From Chitinophaga horti (GTDB lineage: Bacteria; Bacteroidota; Bacteroidia; Chitinophagales; Chitinophagaceae), in NCBI RefSeq assembly GCF_022867795.2, contig NZ_CP107006.1, positions 5,084,001 through 5,148,000 of the forward strand: a stretch of DNA of 64,000 nt, in the 5' to 3' direction. Positions 15,084 through 24,782 of the stretch are shown piece after piece (positions within the stretch are counted from its first letter, which is position 1; each line of letters opens with the position of its first letter). The position numbers and the translations under genes are program-made. The notes under the pieces are model-generated. The model saw nothing but the letters and a program-made list of their open reading frames with translations. It was not told the origin of the DNA and did not search any database.

Positions 15084-17813
15084 TTACTCCGGTTCGAAGC
15101 CGAGCATGAAGGTGAACTTAGCCGCATCTTTCAATCCACCGCCCGGTCTTAACCTGTCAAGACCAATACCGTAGTCGAAACCTAACAGGCCGAACATCGG
15201 CAGGTAGAAGCGTGCACCCAAACCAACTGATCTGCGCAAACGGAACGGGTTGTATTCTTTAAAGTCACGATAACCGTTGGCTGCCTCGATAAAGGCCAGA
15301 CCAAAGATGGTCGAGCTCGGGTTCAGGCTGAACGGGTAACGAACCTCCATCACATATTTGTTGAAGATGGTGAAGCCCTGGTAGCCGGCAGGCTGCCCGC
15401 TTTCCGGGTTCAGTTTCGGGTTGGAAGTGTAATATAACGGATAACCACGCTGCGAAATGATATCGCGGTCATATACGGCAAAGTTACTCAAACCATCACC
15501 ACCCAATTCAAAACGTCCGAATGGCGAAAGTGTTGTGCGATCATTGTAGCTGCCGATGTAACCAAACTTGGTCGCCACTTTCAGTACCAGTGATTTATTG
15601 TCGCTACCGGTCGGCTTGGTCAACGGAACATACCATTCCGCGTTCAAACGATATTTCTGGTACTCGATAAATTTAAACTGATCTTTAACAGGTTCGTTCT
15701 TGTAATTCCTGTCCTGGTTAAACAAGGAGTAAGGAGGCGTGAACTGACCGAATACCATGAAGCTGGAACCGCTACGCGGGAAGATCTGCTGATCCACAGA
15801 AGAACGTGCCAGTGTTAAACGGAAGCTCAGGTTATTAGAGATACCGCTATCGAAACCGGAAATGTTAAAGTAGTTGAAGTCTTTCAGTTTGTAACGCTGA
15901 TAGTTCAGTGAGTACATCAGGGAGAAATAGTCATCCGGCCATTTCAGCTGTTTACCCAAAGAGATGGAACCGCCCAGTACGCGGAAGTAAGCGCCGGGGT
16001 TGCTAACGGTCTGACCATAGTACTCGGCATATGCGTTCGGGTTCTGGAAGGTGCTGTAGAAACTTACAGAGAACGGGTTACGTTTTTTACCGCCTAACCA
16101 TGGTTCTGTGAAAGAAAAGTTATAAGAACGGTACGCCTTACCATTGGAAGAGATACGTACAGACAGTTTTTGTCCGTCGCCGCTCGGCAAAGGGTCCCAG
16201 GTTTCTTTCTTAAAGATGTTTTTAATAGAGAAGTTGTTGAACGTTACACCGAGGGTACCGGTCAAACCGATATAACCGCCCCAGCCAGCAGACAGCTCCA
16301 ACTGATCGTTCGCTCTTTCGACAACGGTGTAGTCGATGTCAACTGTACCATGGTTGGCGTCCGGCACCGGGTTGATACCGATTTTCTCCGGGTCGAAGAA
16401 ACCGAGGTTGGAAATCTCACGCTGTGAACGGATCAGGTTAGCACGGCTGAAGTCGTCGCCGGGGAAGGTACGTAACTCGCGGATCACTACGTGGTCGTTG
16501 GTTTTTTCGTTACCTGCCAGGGTGATCGCGCTGATCGTTGCTTTTGGTCCTTCTCTCATACGGATCTCGTAGTCGATGGTGTCGCCACGAATACCGATTT
16601 CCACCGGGTCGATCTGGAAGAACAGGTAACCGAAGTCCATATAATAACCGGTGATGTCGCCGCCTTCCGGGCTCATTTGCTTACCGAGGCGTTTTTCCAG
16701 CAGTTCCAGGTTATAGATATCTCCTTTTTTGATACCGAGTATGCGTGACAATACGGAGTCGCTGTACACGGAGTTACCTTTATAGGTGATGTTACCGAAG
16801 TAGTATTTTTTACCCTCTTCCACCTGGATGTCGATGTTGAGGTTATTGCGGTACGATGGATAAGTGGTATCGCGCACGATCACCGCATCGCGGAAGCCCT
16901 GAGAGTTGTAGTACGCTACCAGCTTCTCTTTATCCTCAAAATATTTTCCGTCGTTGAACTTGGCGTTGGCAAATACGTGAAAGCGGAAGTATGGGTCCAG
17001 CGCTTCCAGTGTTTTGGTGGCAGAGAGGAAACCCATTTCTTTCCAGTAATCAGGTTTTACCTCGTTGCTGTCAACATAAACAGTTTTATCGTCCGGGTGC
17101 AGGGTGAAGCGGCTCATCTCCTTGGTACCCTTCATTTTTTTCTTCAGCTTGTTATCGGCGATGTTATCGTTACCAACGATGTGGATGTTGTTAACGCGAA
17201 CTTTATTGCCTTTGGACACGTGGAAGATTACCTTGGCGCTGTTTTGCAGGCGCGCGTCCGGCACTTCTTCAACACGGGTGGTGATATTGCGGAAACCTTT
17301 TTCGGCGTAGTAAGCACGGATCTGGCTAACGGCATTCTGCTTGAGGGCTTCGGTTACCACCTGGCTTTTGCGAAGGCCTATTTTGGTTACCAGTTCGTCC
17401 TTTTCAGATTTTTTGATGCCTTTGAAATCGAAATCGCTCATACGGGGTTTTTCCGTGAGTTCGATTTCGAGCCAGATCTTGTTTCCTTCTATTTTGGTGA
17501 TGTAGATAGCGATGTTGGAAAAGAAGCGCTGAGACCACAGCGTAGAAATTGTTTTGGAGAAGTGGTCGCCCGGGAGGATCACTTTATCGCCCACGTTAAG
17601 TCCAGACAGCGAGATCAGCAGCTGTTTGTCGAGGAACTGGGTACCGGAAACGGCAATGTCGGCTATCTCGTACTGTTGGGGGTTATCCAGGTCAAGAGGC
17701 ACCGCTTCAGGCCTTTTTACCGGGATCGTATCTTTCTGCTGGGCAGACACACTCATCCCGGCACTGCAACATAACACGAGGGCCAGTAAGCTCTTAGGAA
17801 ACAATTTCTTCAT
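15084..17813 (-). CDS. bamA: outer-membrane assembly factor BamA
   Basis: 909 residues from the ATG at 17811-17813 (MKKLFPKSLLALVLCCSAGMSVSAQ, signal peptide). Five POTRA-like repeats (~40-480; for example YEIADIAVSGTQFLDKQLL and GFRNITTRVEEVPD) are followed by the 16-strand barrel (~490-909). The barrel carries the lid-lock loop region (ISQRGYPLYYTSNP) and ends GFDYGIGLDRLRPGGGLKDA then FTFMLGFEPE. BamA folds beta-barrel proteins into the outer membrane. The start overlaps the end of uppS by 20 bases, so the two are transcribed together; three Skp-type genes follow. Confidence 0.95.
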   Translation of the reverse strand: MKKLFPKSLLALVLCCSAGMSVSAQQKDTIPVKRPEAVPLDLDNPQQYEIADIAVSGTQFLDKQLLISLSGLNVGDKVILPGDHFSKTISTLWSQRFFSNIAIYITKIEGNKIWLEIELTEKPRMSDFDFKGIKKSEKDELVTKIGLRKSQVVTEALKQNAVSQIRAYYAEKGFRNITTRVEEVPDARLQNSAKVIFHVSKGNKVRVNNIHIVGNDNIADNKLKKKMKGTKEMSRFTLHPDDKTVYVDSNEVKPDYWKEMGFLSATKTLEALDPYFRFHVFANAKFNDGKYFEDKEKLVAYYNSQGFRDAVIVRDTTYPSYRNNLNIDIQVEEGKKYYFGNITYKGNSVYSDSVLSRILGIKKGDIYNLELLEKRLGKQMSPEGGDITGYYMDFGYLFFQIDPVEIGIRGDTIDYEIRMREGPKATISAITLAGNEKTNDHVVIRELRTFPGDDFSRANLIRSQREISNLGFFDPEKIGINPVPDANHGTVDIDYTVVERANDQLELSAGWGGYIGLTGTLGVTFNNFSIKNIFKKETWDPLPSGDGQKLSVRISSNGKAYRSYNFSFTEPWLGGKKRNPFSVSFYSTFQNPNAYAEYYGQTVSNPGAYFRVLGGSISLGKQLKWPDDYFSLMYSLNYQRYKLKDFNYFNISGFDSGISNNLSFRLTLARSSVDQQIFPRSGSSFMVFGQFTPPYSLFNQDRNYKNEPVKDQFKFIEYQKYRLNAEWYVPLTKPTGSDNKSLVLKVATKFGYIGSYNDRTTLSPFGRFELGGDGLSNFAVYDRDIISQRGYPLYYTSNPKLNPESGQPAGYQGFTIFNKYVMEVRYPFSLNPSSTIFGLAFIEAANGYRDFKEYNPFRLRRSVGLGARFYLPMFGLLGFDYGIGLDRLRPGGGLKDAAKFTFMLGFEPE

Positions 17814-18555
17814 TCTGCTGTATTTGATCGCTTGTTTTGCCAAAACGACGTTCTCTGGTTTGAAAATTTAAGATGGCTTCGTATAGGTTCTCTTTTCTGA
17901 AGTCAGGCCAGCGCGTATTGGTGAAATACAGTTCTGCATAAGCCAACTGGTAAAGTAAGAAGTTACTGATACGGCATTCTCCACTAGTCCTTATCATTAA
18001 TTCCGGGTCCGGGATTTTCGCGGTGCACAGGTATTGTTCCCAGACCTCTGGTGTTACGTCCTCTGGTTTTAACTTGCCATCGCGGGTATCCTGCGCGATG
18101 TTGCGTGCGGCCCGTACAATTTCCCAACGGGCGCTGTAACTCAACGCCATTACCAGGTTCAAACCGGTATTGGCCGCTGTGATGCTCATAGCTTCCTCCA
18201 TCTCCTGGCGGGCATTGCCGGGTAGCATTTCCATATCCCCGATTACATGTAACCGGATGTTATTTTTGGAAAGGGTGGCTACTTCCTTACGGATGGTATT
18301 CACAAGCAGTTCCATAATGCCATTCACCTCATACATGGGACGGTCCCAGTTCTCAGTAGAAAAAGCATACAGGGTCAGATACCCAACCCCTAATTCGGCA
18401 CAGGCTTCTACGATGTTCCGCACACTTTCCACTCCTTCGTGATGCCCATACAACCTGTCCTGACCGCGTTCTTTTGCCCAACGGCCGTTGCCGTCCATAA
18501 TTACGGCAATGTGACGCGGCAGTCGCTGCAGGTCTAATTGATCCTTCAAACTCAT
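17794..18555 (-). CDS. uppS: undecaprenyl/polyprenyl diphosphate synthase UppS
   Basis: 253 residues. A cis-prenyltransferase that makes the C55 lipid carrier for peptidoglycan and O-antigen. Catalytic Asp21 lies in IAVIMDGNGRWAKERG, followed by GHHEGVESVRNIVEAC and YLTLYAFSTENW; the C-terminal DLMIRTSGE-type motif appears as ELMIRTSGECRISNFLLYQ and ends in the usual E-rich tail. It leads the operon uppS-bamA-skp and has its own promoter candidate. Confidence 0.96.
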   Translation of the reverse strand: MSLKDQLDLQRLPRHIAVIMDGNGRWAKERGQDRLYGHHEGVESVRNIVEACAELGVGYLTLYAFSTENWDRPMYEVNGIMELLVNTIRKEVATLSKNNIRLHVIGDMEMLPGNARQEMEEAMSITAANTGLNLVMALSYSARWEIVRAARNIAQDTRDGKLKPEDVTPEVWEQYLCTAKIPDPELMIRTSGECRISNFLLYQLAYAELYFTNTRWPDFRKENLYEAILNFQTRERRFGKTSDQIQQNEEIVS

Positions 18556-18593
18556 GTATGTAGGCGTGTTAATACAGATTTACTAAAAGTGTG

Positions 18594-18631
18594 CAAAGAT
18601 ACAAAAATACCCTTATGTCGCTACCCGCCAA
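18594..18631 (-). promoter_or_regulatory. uppS operon promoter
   Basis: On the minus strand, CTTG (complement of 18629-18632), 19 bp, then TATTTTTG (complement of 18602-18609), immediately followed by a second TATCTTTG (complement of 18594-18601). Both fit TAnnTTTG. The ATG of uppS is about 40 bases further on. Confidence 0.6.
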
Positions 18632-18729
18632 GAGAGGGGGTGTGTTTTAACGTAGTTTTAACGGACGAGGAGATATAAGTTAAAAATTATCCACCTGCGT
18701 AAAGCGCAAATGCACAATGGACGGGCTTA

Positions 18730-19599
18730 TCAGAATCTGCATTTATAAGAAGTAAAGAGGATGCCAAACGTTATTTCAATCGTAGCAAAATGGTCCCGGT
18801 CACGACTGTTCCCACGCTGCCTGCCCGCTACACCGATCGTTTCCCCAACGGCTGCAGAACGGTCTTGTAAGATAGCTGCCATCGACGGCTGGCCGGCAGG
18901 GTTTAACGCGAAGTTTTCGACGCCTATGTAGGTGGTACTTACGTCGTCGAGGTAGTCGGTGCCGGTAAAGCGGTACAACACCTCCACCCCCAGGTTCAGG
19001 CGGTGATTGATGCTGTATTTAACACCGCCGCCAATGAGCCATGCATAGGAAAAAAGGCCATATGGCTTCCTGTCCGGATAGGCGGCCATGCCCTGCCCCT
19101 CGGTGTGCATGGGTTGCAAAAAGTATTTGTTACCCTGGTACAGGGCGTAAGGATTGTAGTGGAACATGGAAATGCCGCCTGTAAAGTAAGGTGTAAAGCG
19201 GTACTCCTCGCTGCCGGGCTCGAATCGGAAGAAGTTGAAGTCGCCCTGGGCACCCAGTTCAAATATATCGGAGTTAAAGCTCAGATTACGGCTCCTTTGA
19301 AAATCGTTGGTGTTGTATACGTCGGAGTAGCCCAGCTGCGCGTACCGGAAGTGTAGCCTTGCACCTACGTAATCGTTGAAGTATTTACGGTAATACACTC
19401 CCACCGTGGGTTTGGTAGCGTTAAGCGCGTAGCGGGTATTAAGATCGCCAAAGTAATGGGCGCCACCAGCAGTAAAGCCAAGTTCGCCGGTGTACTGCAA
19501 TTCCTGCTGTGCACTGGCGGTACTGCCGGTAAGGCAGAATAAGGTAATTCCGAGCCCAAAGGCCTTTAAACACTGCAAATAGTTGATTGGATGACGCAT
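18730..19599 (-). CDS. DUF6089 family outer-membrane protein (PorG-like)
   Basis: 289 residues from the ATG at 19597-19599; an upstream TTG is not a convincing start. A signal peptide (LGITLFCLTGSTASAQ) leads into a small beta-barrel of alternating aromatic strands (ELGFTAGGAHYFGDLNTRY, then PTVGVYYRKYFNDYVGARLHF), ending in the barrel-type phenylalanine end (SYKCRF). The position between nadK and uppS-bamA and the FGDLN motif are those of DUF6089/PorG, an outer-membrane component linked to type IX secretion and gliding in Bacteroidota. The PorG role is inferred; no other T9SS gene is in the window except gldC. Confidence 0.7.
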   Translation of the reverse strand: MRHPINYLQCLKAFGLGITLFCLTGSTASAQQELQYTGELGFTAGGAHYFGDLNTRYALNATKPTVGVYYRKYFNDYVGARLHFRYAQLGYSDVYNTNDFQRSRNLSFNSDIFELGAQGDFNFFRFEPGSEEYRFTPYFTGGISMFHYNPYALYQGNKYFLQPMHTEGQGMAAYPDRKPYGLFSYAWLIGGGVKYSINHRLNLGVEVLYRFTGTDYLDDVSTTYIGVENFALNPAGQPSMAAILQDRSAAVGETIGVAGRQRGNSRDRDHFATIEITFGILFTSYKCRF

Positions 19600-19652
19600 A
19601 AACAAGACTAAAAACGTAAAATAAGGCTTTTTGGTATTCCGCAAAGCCGCGC

Positions 19653-20540
19653 TTACTTCCCGCGATTACGGGTATCGATACCCCAAAGCAGTTTGTTACG
19701 CAGGGTGTGCAGGAAGTTGGCCTCGTTAAGCCGCAACAGCTTCAGCGAAAAACTTTCTTTCTTCACCGCGAGCTGCACCCGGTTGTCTATAATCTCCATA
19801 CGCGAATCGAGGGTGCAGATAAACTGGTCGCTCCGGCCTTCTATCTCGAAAGAAAGCACCTGGTCATCTGGTATCACGAGGGGTCTCACATTCAGGTTGT
19901 GCGGGGCTACGGGGGTGATTACAAAATTGCTCGCCTCGGGAAATACGATCGGGCCACCGCAACTAAGTGAATAACCGGTAGATCCTGTTGGCGTAGCCAC
20001 AATAAGGCCATCGGCCCAATAAGTGTTCAAAAACTCGCCGTTGAGGTACGTATGCACCTTCACCATGGCGGATGTATCTTTCTTATGGATCGTAAACTCA
20101 TTGAGGGCGTAAGGCACATCGCCGAACAAGGGTATGCTGGCATCAAGGTGAATGAGGCTCCGCTCGTCTACCACGTAATTGCGGGCTACCAGCGATTTTA
20201 CGAGGTGATGAATGTCCTCCCGGCCGGCGTTGGCTAAAAAGCCGAGGCGGCCGAAGTTTACGCCCAGTACGGGAATATCTTTATCACGCACGAAGGTAAC
20301 CGTGTCCAGCAGGGTGCCGTCGCCGCCCAAACTGATCAGGAATTCTATTTTAGCGGTGAGCCCGGCGCCGTCGGAAAAGGTTTCCACGTGGCGGTTGAGT
20401 TGCACATGTTGGTGCAACTCTTTGTAGAAAGGCTCATAAATGACAGGCGTAATCTCCTGACGCAGCAATTCATCCAGCAAAAGCCTGATGTCGTCTATGT
20501 CGTCTTCATTAAATCCCCTGCTGTAAATAGCAATTTGCAT
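19653..20540 (-). CDS. nadK: NAD kinase
   Basis: 295 residues. It phosphorylates NAD to NADP. The motifs are complete: GGDGTLLDTV (residues 72-81, catalytic Asp74), FGRLGFLANAG, ALNEFTIHK and TPTGSTGYSLSCGGP, then the conserved PLVIPD-type strand. It is cytoplasmic. It lies between a BamA-like gene (upstream, 25 bases) and the DUF6089 gene (downstream) in the envelope cluster usual for this phylum. Confidence 0.96.
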   Translation of the reverse strand: MQIAIYSRGFNEDDIDDIRLLLDELLRQEITPVIYEPFYKELHQHVQLNRHVETFSDGAGLTAKIEFLISLGGDGTLLDTVTFVRDKDIPVLGVNFGRLGFLANAGREDIHHLVKSLVARNYVVDERSLIHLDASIPLFGDVPYALNEFTIHKKDTSAMVKVHTYLNGEFLNTYWADGLIVATPTGSTGYSLSCGGPIVFPEASNFVITPVAPHNLNVRPLVIPDDQVLSFEIEGRSDQFICTLDSRMEIIDNRVQLAVKKESFSLKLLRLNEANFLHTLRNKLLWGIDTRNRGK

Positions 20541-20565
20541 GCGCTGAAATAGTTGACGTTAACGG

Positions 20566-21981
20566 TTACATGTCCAACTTAGCGTGTAAAAATAGTCCTT
20601 TTTCGCCTAACTGGTTAAGGCTGTATTCGAACCGGATCGCCGTATCGTAGAAAGACACGATCTCCAGCCCCACTCCGCCGCTGTATAACATGCGGTTGTT
20701 CAAAAAGCCGTCGCCGGGGTACTTACTGTAGGTATAACCCGCATCGACATACGTTTTTGCGAAGATGCGCAGCGGCACCTGGCTAAACTTACGCGGCACC
20801 AGGGGCACCCGGAAGCTTGTATTGAGCAGCTGCTGCCGCAAAGTGGATTTAAAGATCGCAAAACTGGTGCCGTCTACCACATAGTATTCGTATCCCCTTA
20901 AATAATCATCGCCATAGCCCATGGCCTTTTGCGCCACATAAGGCTGCTCGTCCGACAACTTTGCCTGCGCCCGTATACCCAATGCACCAAAGGTTTTAGG
21001 CGCCAGCTGCCAGTACCTCGCACCGCGAAACCGTATGCGCACGTTATTGATATCGTCCAGGGGCGCGATGCCCGTCTTCTCTAATTCCGCCTGTACCGAC
21101 ACACCTTTCAACGGGAACTGCCAGCTGTCGGCCTTCACGTACGAAACGCGGTACAACAGGTTGAGGTAGCGGGCGCGGGTGCGGCCACCTCCGTAGTATT
21201 GCGGGTTACGAATAGCTACCGAATCGTGCACACTATCGTCGTTATACGTGAGGAATGCCTGGTGGCGGGTATTGATCGCCCGGCGGTAGGTATAACTGAC
21301 GCCGGCCGAAAAGTTGCGGCGCAGAAATTCATCGCGGGTGTAGAAGTGTTGTTTGTTCAACGCGGTACTGTCGTTTACCTCCCGGTTACGGCTATAGGAA
21401 AATGAAAATCCAATGCCGTGACGATAACGCTTATCCACATAAGGCAGATCGTACGACAACACGACGCGTTGCGTGTAACCGGCCTGTATGTCCGCTTTGA
21501 TTTCGTCGTTACGACCGGTCAGGTTATCCTTTAACACCTTAACGCCGAGGTTTACACGATCGATGCTGCCCTTTTGTTCTACCAGCCACTGGTTGAAGTT
21601 ACGGTCGGCCAGCTTAAAGATGGGAAAGGCAAAGGTGTACCAGCGCTCCCACACTTCAAATTCGATGTCAGCTTCGTTACCTGTCCAGTTTTTTACGTTG
21701 GAGGTAACGTTGAGGAACAGGGAAGTATTAAGCAACTGTTTACGTCTTGTTTCGAGGGTGGCGGATAATTCTTTTAGTTTGATCGTGTCGCCCGGTACGG
21801 TACCAAGCTCGCGTAAGATAACGGAGGTGCGTGTTTTTTTGTTACCGGTGATAATGATGTGGCGGATAACGATGTATCCTTCATCGCTCACTACCTGCAT
21901 GGGTTGTACGGCTTGCGCTTTACAGGGCAGTACAGCCGCCGTGTACAGGCAGAGCAGGAGAATGTGAAGGTATTTGTACAT
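20566..21981 (-). CDS. BamA/TamA-like outer-membrane protein with one POTRA domain
   Basis: 471 residues. A signal peptide (HILLLCLYTAAVLPCKAQ) is followed by one POTRA-like domain (~36-115: YIVIRHIIITGNKKTRTSVILREL, then FLNVTSNVKNWTGNEADIEF), and then an Omp85-type barrel with a lid motif (MGYGDDYLRGYEYYV) and C-terminal strands. It is much shorter than BamA. It may act as a second assembly or transport pore, or as a two-partner-type transporter; the substrate is unknown. It is an insertion in the otherwise conserved CBS protein-nadK-DUF6089 order, with 25 bases to nadK, so probably in one operon. Confidence 0.8.
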   Translation of the reverse strand: MYKYLHILLLCLYTAAVLPCKAQAVQPMQVVSDEGYIVIRHIIITGNKKTRTSVILRELGTVPGDTIKLKELSATLETRRKQLLNTSLFLNVTSNVKNWTGNEADIEFEVWERWYTFAFPIFKLADRNFNQWLVEQKGSIDRVNLGVKVLKDNLTGRNDEIKADIQAGYTQRVVLSYDLPYVDKRYRHGIGFSFSYSRNREVNDSTALNKQHFYTRDEFLRRNFSAGVSYTYRRAINTRHQAFLTYNDDSVHDSVAIRNPQYYGGGRTRARYLNLLYRVSYVKADSWQFPLKGVSVQAELEKTGIAPLDDINNVRIRFRGARYWQLAPKTFGALGIRAQAKLSDEQPYVAQKAMGYGDDYLRGYEYYVVDGTSFAIFKSTLRQQLLNTSFRVPLVPRKFSQVPLRIFAKTYVDAGYTYSKYPGDGFLNNRMLYSGGVGLEIVSFYDTAIRFEYSLNQLGEKGLFLHAKLDM

Positions 21982-21996
21982 GCTTAATACTGGCGA

Positions 21997-22668
21997 CTAC
22001 ATGCTCAGGTAGGTCATGAGCAGTTCGTAATTTTTCTTCACCAGGTCTTCTTCCAGCTCTTCGCTGAAAGTGTATTTGATAATATAGTTGAAGCGCTCGA
22101 AAGTAGCCACTAATCCCTGTAAGTCCTGCCGGTTGGTTTTAAGCAGCACTTCCAGTTTACCGGTAGCGGGATTGGTGATAATGTTAACTGCCAGTAATGT
22201 AACGTCGTTAGACTCCGCGATGCGGGCGATTTCGGAAAGGCTGTAGTCGCGCGGACCAACTTCCAGCACCACGAGGCCGCCGGGTTCCTTTACACCGTTG
22301 TACATGGCCAGTACGGCCAGCAGATTATCTTTTGTAATAACGCCCAGGTATTCATTGTCGCGGGTAACGACCGGCAGGGCCGAGAGTTTGAAGTCGTAAA
22401 AAAGTTTCAGCGCTTCATAGAAGTGAGCGCCTTCCATCACCGCTGGTTTAAACTGCGCTACCTGTGCAGCCTCCAGCAGCAGGTCCGGATCTTCCCAGTC
22501 CATAATATCATCCTCCTCCACTAACCCAACGTATTTGGCATCCGTTACCATGGGCAGTTGCGTCAGATGATATTCGTTCATCAGTCGCAATGCTTTGGCT
22601 CCGGTATCCATCGGGTGCAACACCGGAATTACAGATGATATAAGTTCCTGGGCCAGCATAATGTTCAT
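21997..22668 (-). CDS. CBS domain protein
   Basis: 223 residues from the ATG at 22666-22668 (a second ATG nine bases on is just as good; the GTG at 22743 is not). Two CBS domains occupy ~1-125 (SVIPVLHPMDTGAKALRLMNEY and FYDFKLSALPVVTRDNEYLG), followed by an ACT-like part (~130-200: GGLVVLEVGPRDYSLSEIARI). CBS pairs bind adenine nucleotides and regulate partner proteins. It heads the cluster leading to nadK. The effector and partner are unknown. Confidence 0.85.
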   Translation of the reverse strand: MNIMLAQELISSVIPVLHPMDTGAKALRLMNEYHLTQLPMVTDAKYVGLVEEDDIMDWEDPDLLLEAAQVAQFKPAVMEGAHFYEALKLFYDFKLSALPVVTRDNEYLGVITKDNLLAVLAMYNGVKEPGGLVVLEVGPRDYSLSEIARIAESNDVTLLAVNIITNPATGKLEVLLKTNRQDLQGLVATFERFNYIIKYTFSEELEEDLVKKNYELLMTYLSM

Positions 22669-22828
22669 TTGGATTGTACTGCAATAATAACAAAGAATAT
22701 TCCAAACGCAGAAACTACGTGTAAAAATTACAACATCCGGCACGAAATGGCATAGCAGTCATATGCGCAGGAAGTGAACATAGGTATAATGTTCCTGCGA
22801 AGAGATAACGGCTGAAACGGCGCGCTTA

Positions 22829-23587
22829 TTATTTAAGCTTAGCGAGGAAGGCTCCCAGGATGGCGTTAAATTCTGCCGGTTGCTCCATCATCGGTGCGTG
22901 GCCGCATTTATCAACAAAGTGCAGTTCTGAGTTCGGGATCAGCTTTTTGAACTCTTCACCCACCATTGGCGGCGTGATCGTATCGTTCTGGCCCCAGATC
23001 AGGCAGGTAGGCACGGTAATGTCCATCAGCTCGTCTCCAAGGTTGTGGCGGATGGCCGATTTCGCCAGGGCAATAATCTTAATTACTTTCAGGCGGTTGT
23101 TCACGATATCGAAAACCTCGTCTACCAGCTCTTTAGTAGCGATGGCCGGATCGTAGAAGGTGAGCTCTGTTTTCTTCTTGATGTATTCGTAATCGCCTCT
23201 TTTCGGATAAGTTTCGCCCATGCCGTTCTCGAACAGGCCGGAGCTGCCGGTGAGGATGAGTGATTTTACGTTCTCCTGGTGCTTCAGGATATACACCAGC
23301 GCAATGTGACCGCCCAGGGAGTTACCCAGGAGGTGGATATTTTGATAATTACGGGTTTCCAGGAATTTATGCACATACTTGGCCAGCCCGCCTACAGAGG
23401 TATCGAGAATATTGAGGTCCCACAGCGGCAGCAAGGGCACAACCACCTTATGGGTTTTTCTGAAATGCTCCACCAGGTCCATGAAATTACTTAGTGCGCC
23501 AAACAGCCCATGCAGTAATATCAACGGTTCTCCTTCACCTTCCTCCACGAATTTAAACTTACCCTCTGTTTTGATTTCGTAATTCAT
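22829..23587 (-). CDS. alpha/beta-fold hydrolase
   Basis: 252 residues. The oxyanion strand LILLHGLFGALSNF is followed by the nucleophile elbow GNSLGGH, the acid in WGQNDTITPP and the base in DKCGHAPMMEQP. The triad is complete and the cap small. Similar proteins are C-C bond hydrolases of meta-cleavage pathways or carboxylesterases, but no aromatic-degradation gene lies nearby, so the substrate is unknown. There is no signal peptide, so it is cytoplasmic. Confidence 0.85.
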   Translation of the reverse strand: MNYEIKTEGKFKFVEEGEGEPLILLHGLFGALSNFMDLVEHFRKTHKVVVPLLPLWDLNILDTSVGGLAKYVHKFLETRNYQNIHLLGNSLGGHIALVYILKHQENVKSLILTGSSGLFENGMGETYPKRGDYEYIKKKTELTFYDPAIATKELVDEVFDIVNNRLKVIKIIALAKSAIRHNLGDELMDITVPTCLIWGQNDTITPPMVGEEFKKLIPNSELHFVDKCGHAPMMEQPAEFNAILGAFLAKLK

Positions 23588-23711
23588 CGCCTAAGCTTAA
23601 AAGTCAATTTTGCGCTAAAATAATTCTTTTTCTTAATTCAAATAATCTTTGAAGCGAGCAATCTACGCAATTCGGAGCCTCCACCGGACCCAAAAGCCCC
23701 TTCTTTCGAAG

Positions 23712-24254
23712 CTATTTACCGGCTGCATGCGTGGCGGCGTTTTCAAAGAAAGCTTCCAGGTCACTGAAAATATCCCGGAAAAACGGCAATACCGTCCCAA
23801 TATGCTTTACCACCCAGGGGCCAATCTTCTCTATATAAGGATATACTGCCGATTGCAGCTTTGTTTCAGGACTCAGCCAGTATAACTGGTTGGCGATCCA
23901 TAACATTACGCTGTAAATTATAATAAATATTGTACTGTAAAGCAATATCCCGCCCAGTTTATTTACCCAGCCGAGCAACACCAGCTCCACCATCTTTTCG
24001 AGAAGGTTGGCGCCAAGCCGGATAAGCAGCACTACGCCCAGGAACAGGAGAACGAAGGACAGTACGGGCAACCAGCGGGTATTCATGCCGGCATGTTCCT
24101 GCAGGTACACGGACAGGGTGGATGACAGCTTTAACGCTGCCGCCAGCCCGATCATGCAGGCTACAAACGAAAATACCGCCACGATGAGCCCGCGGGTAAA
24201 TCCCCTGTATATGGCAAATACCAGGATAATGGCGAAAATGATGTCTATTGCCAT
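23712..24254 (-). CDS. CvpA family membrane protein
   Basis: 180 residues with four hydrophobic segments (IDIIFAIILVFAIYRGFTRG, then VAVFSFVACMIGLAAALKLS, LPVLSFVLLFLGVVLLIRLG and LYSTIFIIIYSVMLWIANQL). The start and RGFTRGLIV loop are those of CvpA, an inner-membrane protein needed in E. coli for colicin V production and bile tolerance. It follows the YqeY-type gene by three bases, so the two are one unit. Confidence 0.85.
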   Translation of the reverse strand: MAIDIIFAIILVFAIYRGFTRGLIVAVFSFVACMIGLAAALKLSSTLSVYLQEHAGMNTRWLPVLSFVLLFLGVVLLIRLGANLLEKMVELVLLGWVNKLGGILLYSTIFIIIYSVMLWIANQLYWLSPETKLQSAVYPYIEKIGPWVVKHIGTVLPFFRDIFSDLEAFFENAATHAAGK

Positions 24255-24257
24255 GGC

Positions 24258-24710
24258 TTACTTTGCCAGCAATTCTTTTACCAGTGCGGAAATGACTTTA
24301 CCGTCGGCTTTACCGGCCAGCTGTTTGGTAGCCACGCCCATCACTTTGCCCATGTCGCCGGGGCCGGCAGCGCCTACCTGGGCAATGATACCCGTGAGTA
24401 CCGTGCGGATTTCAGCTTCCTCCATTTGTTTAGGCAGGTAACGTTCGATGACGAGCAGCTCCTCTTCTTCTTTGGCGGCCAGGTCTTCCCGGTTTTGCTG
24501 ACGGAAAATATCGAGGGAGTCTTTTCTTTGCTTGGCAAGTTTCTGCAGCAGCTTCGACTCTTCTGCTTCGGAGATGTCGCCATTGGCGCCTTCGGCGGTT
24601 TTAGCTACGAGGATAGCGGCTTTGATGGCGCGCAGGCTGCGCAGGTCTACTTCATTCCTGGCCAGCATGGCTGCTTTTATAGCGTCGTTTATAGTTTGTT
24701 CTAACGGCAT
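24258..24710 (-). CDS. GatB/YqeY domain protein
   Basis: 150 residues, full length for stand-alone YqeY. It carries the helical YqeY fold (INDAIKAAMLARNEVDLRSLRAI, then RKDSLDIFRQQNREDLAAKEEEE) and the closing MGKVMGVATKQLAGKADGKVIS, the tRNA-binding tail domain shared with GatB. The cellular role is unclear in the family. It is translationally close to cvpA. Confidence 0.93.
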   Translation of the reverse strand: MPLEQTINDAIKAAMLARNEVDLRSLRAIKAAILVAKTAEGANGDISEAEESKLLQKLAKQRKDSLDIFRQQNREDLAAKEEEELLVIERYLPKQMEEAEIRTVLTGIIAQVGAAGPGDMGKVMGVATKQLAGKADGKVISALVKELLAK

Positions 24711-24782
24711 AATGGTTTGTTTAAGCTACGTTCGGTTAACCGGGTCTCTTTGAAAGGTACCTGTAAGATGCGATATTTTTTA

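Noticed and set aside
18996..19356. Overlapping frames in the DUF6089 gene region
   Set aside because: Both strands' extra frames are shadows; only the frame with signal peptide and beta-barrel pattern is kept.
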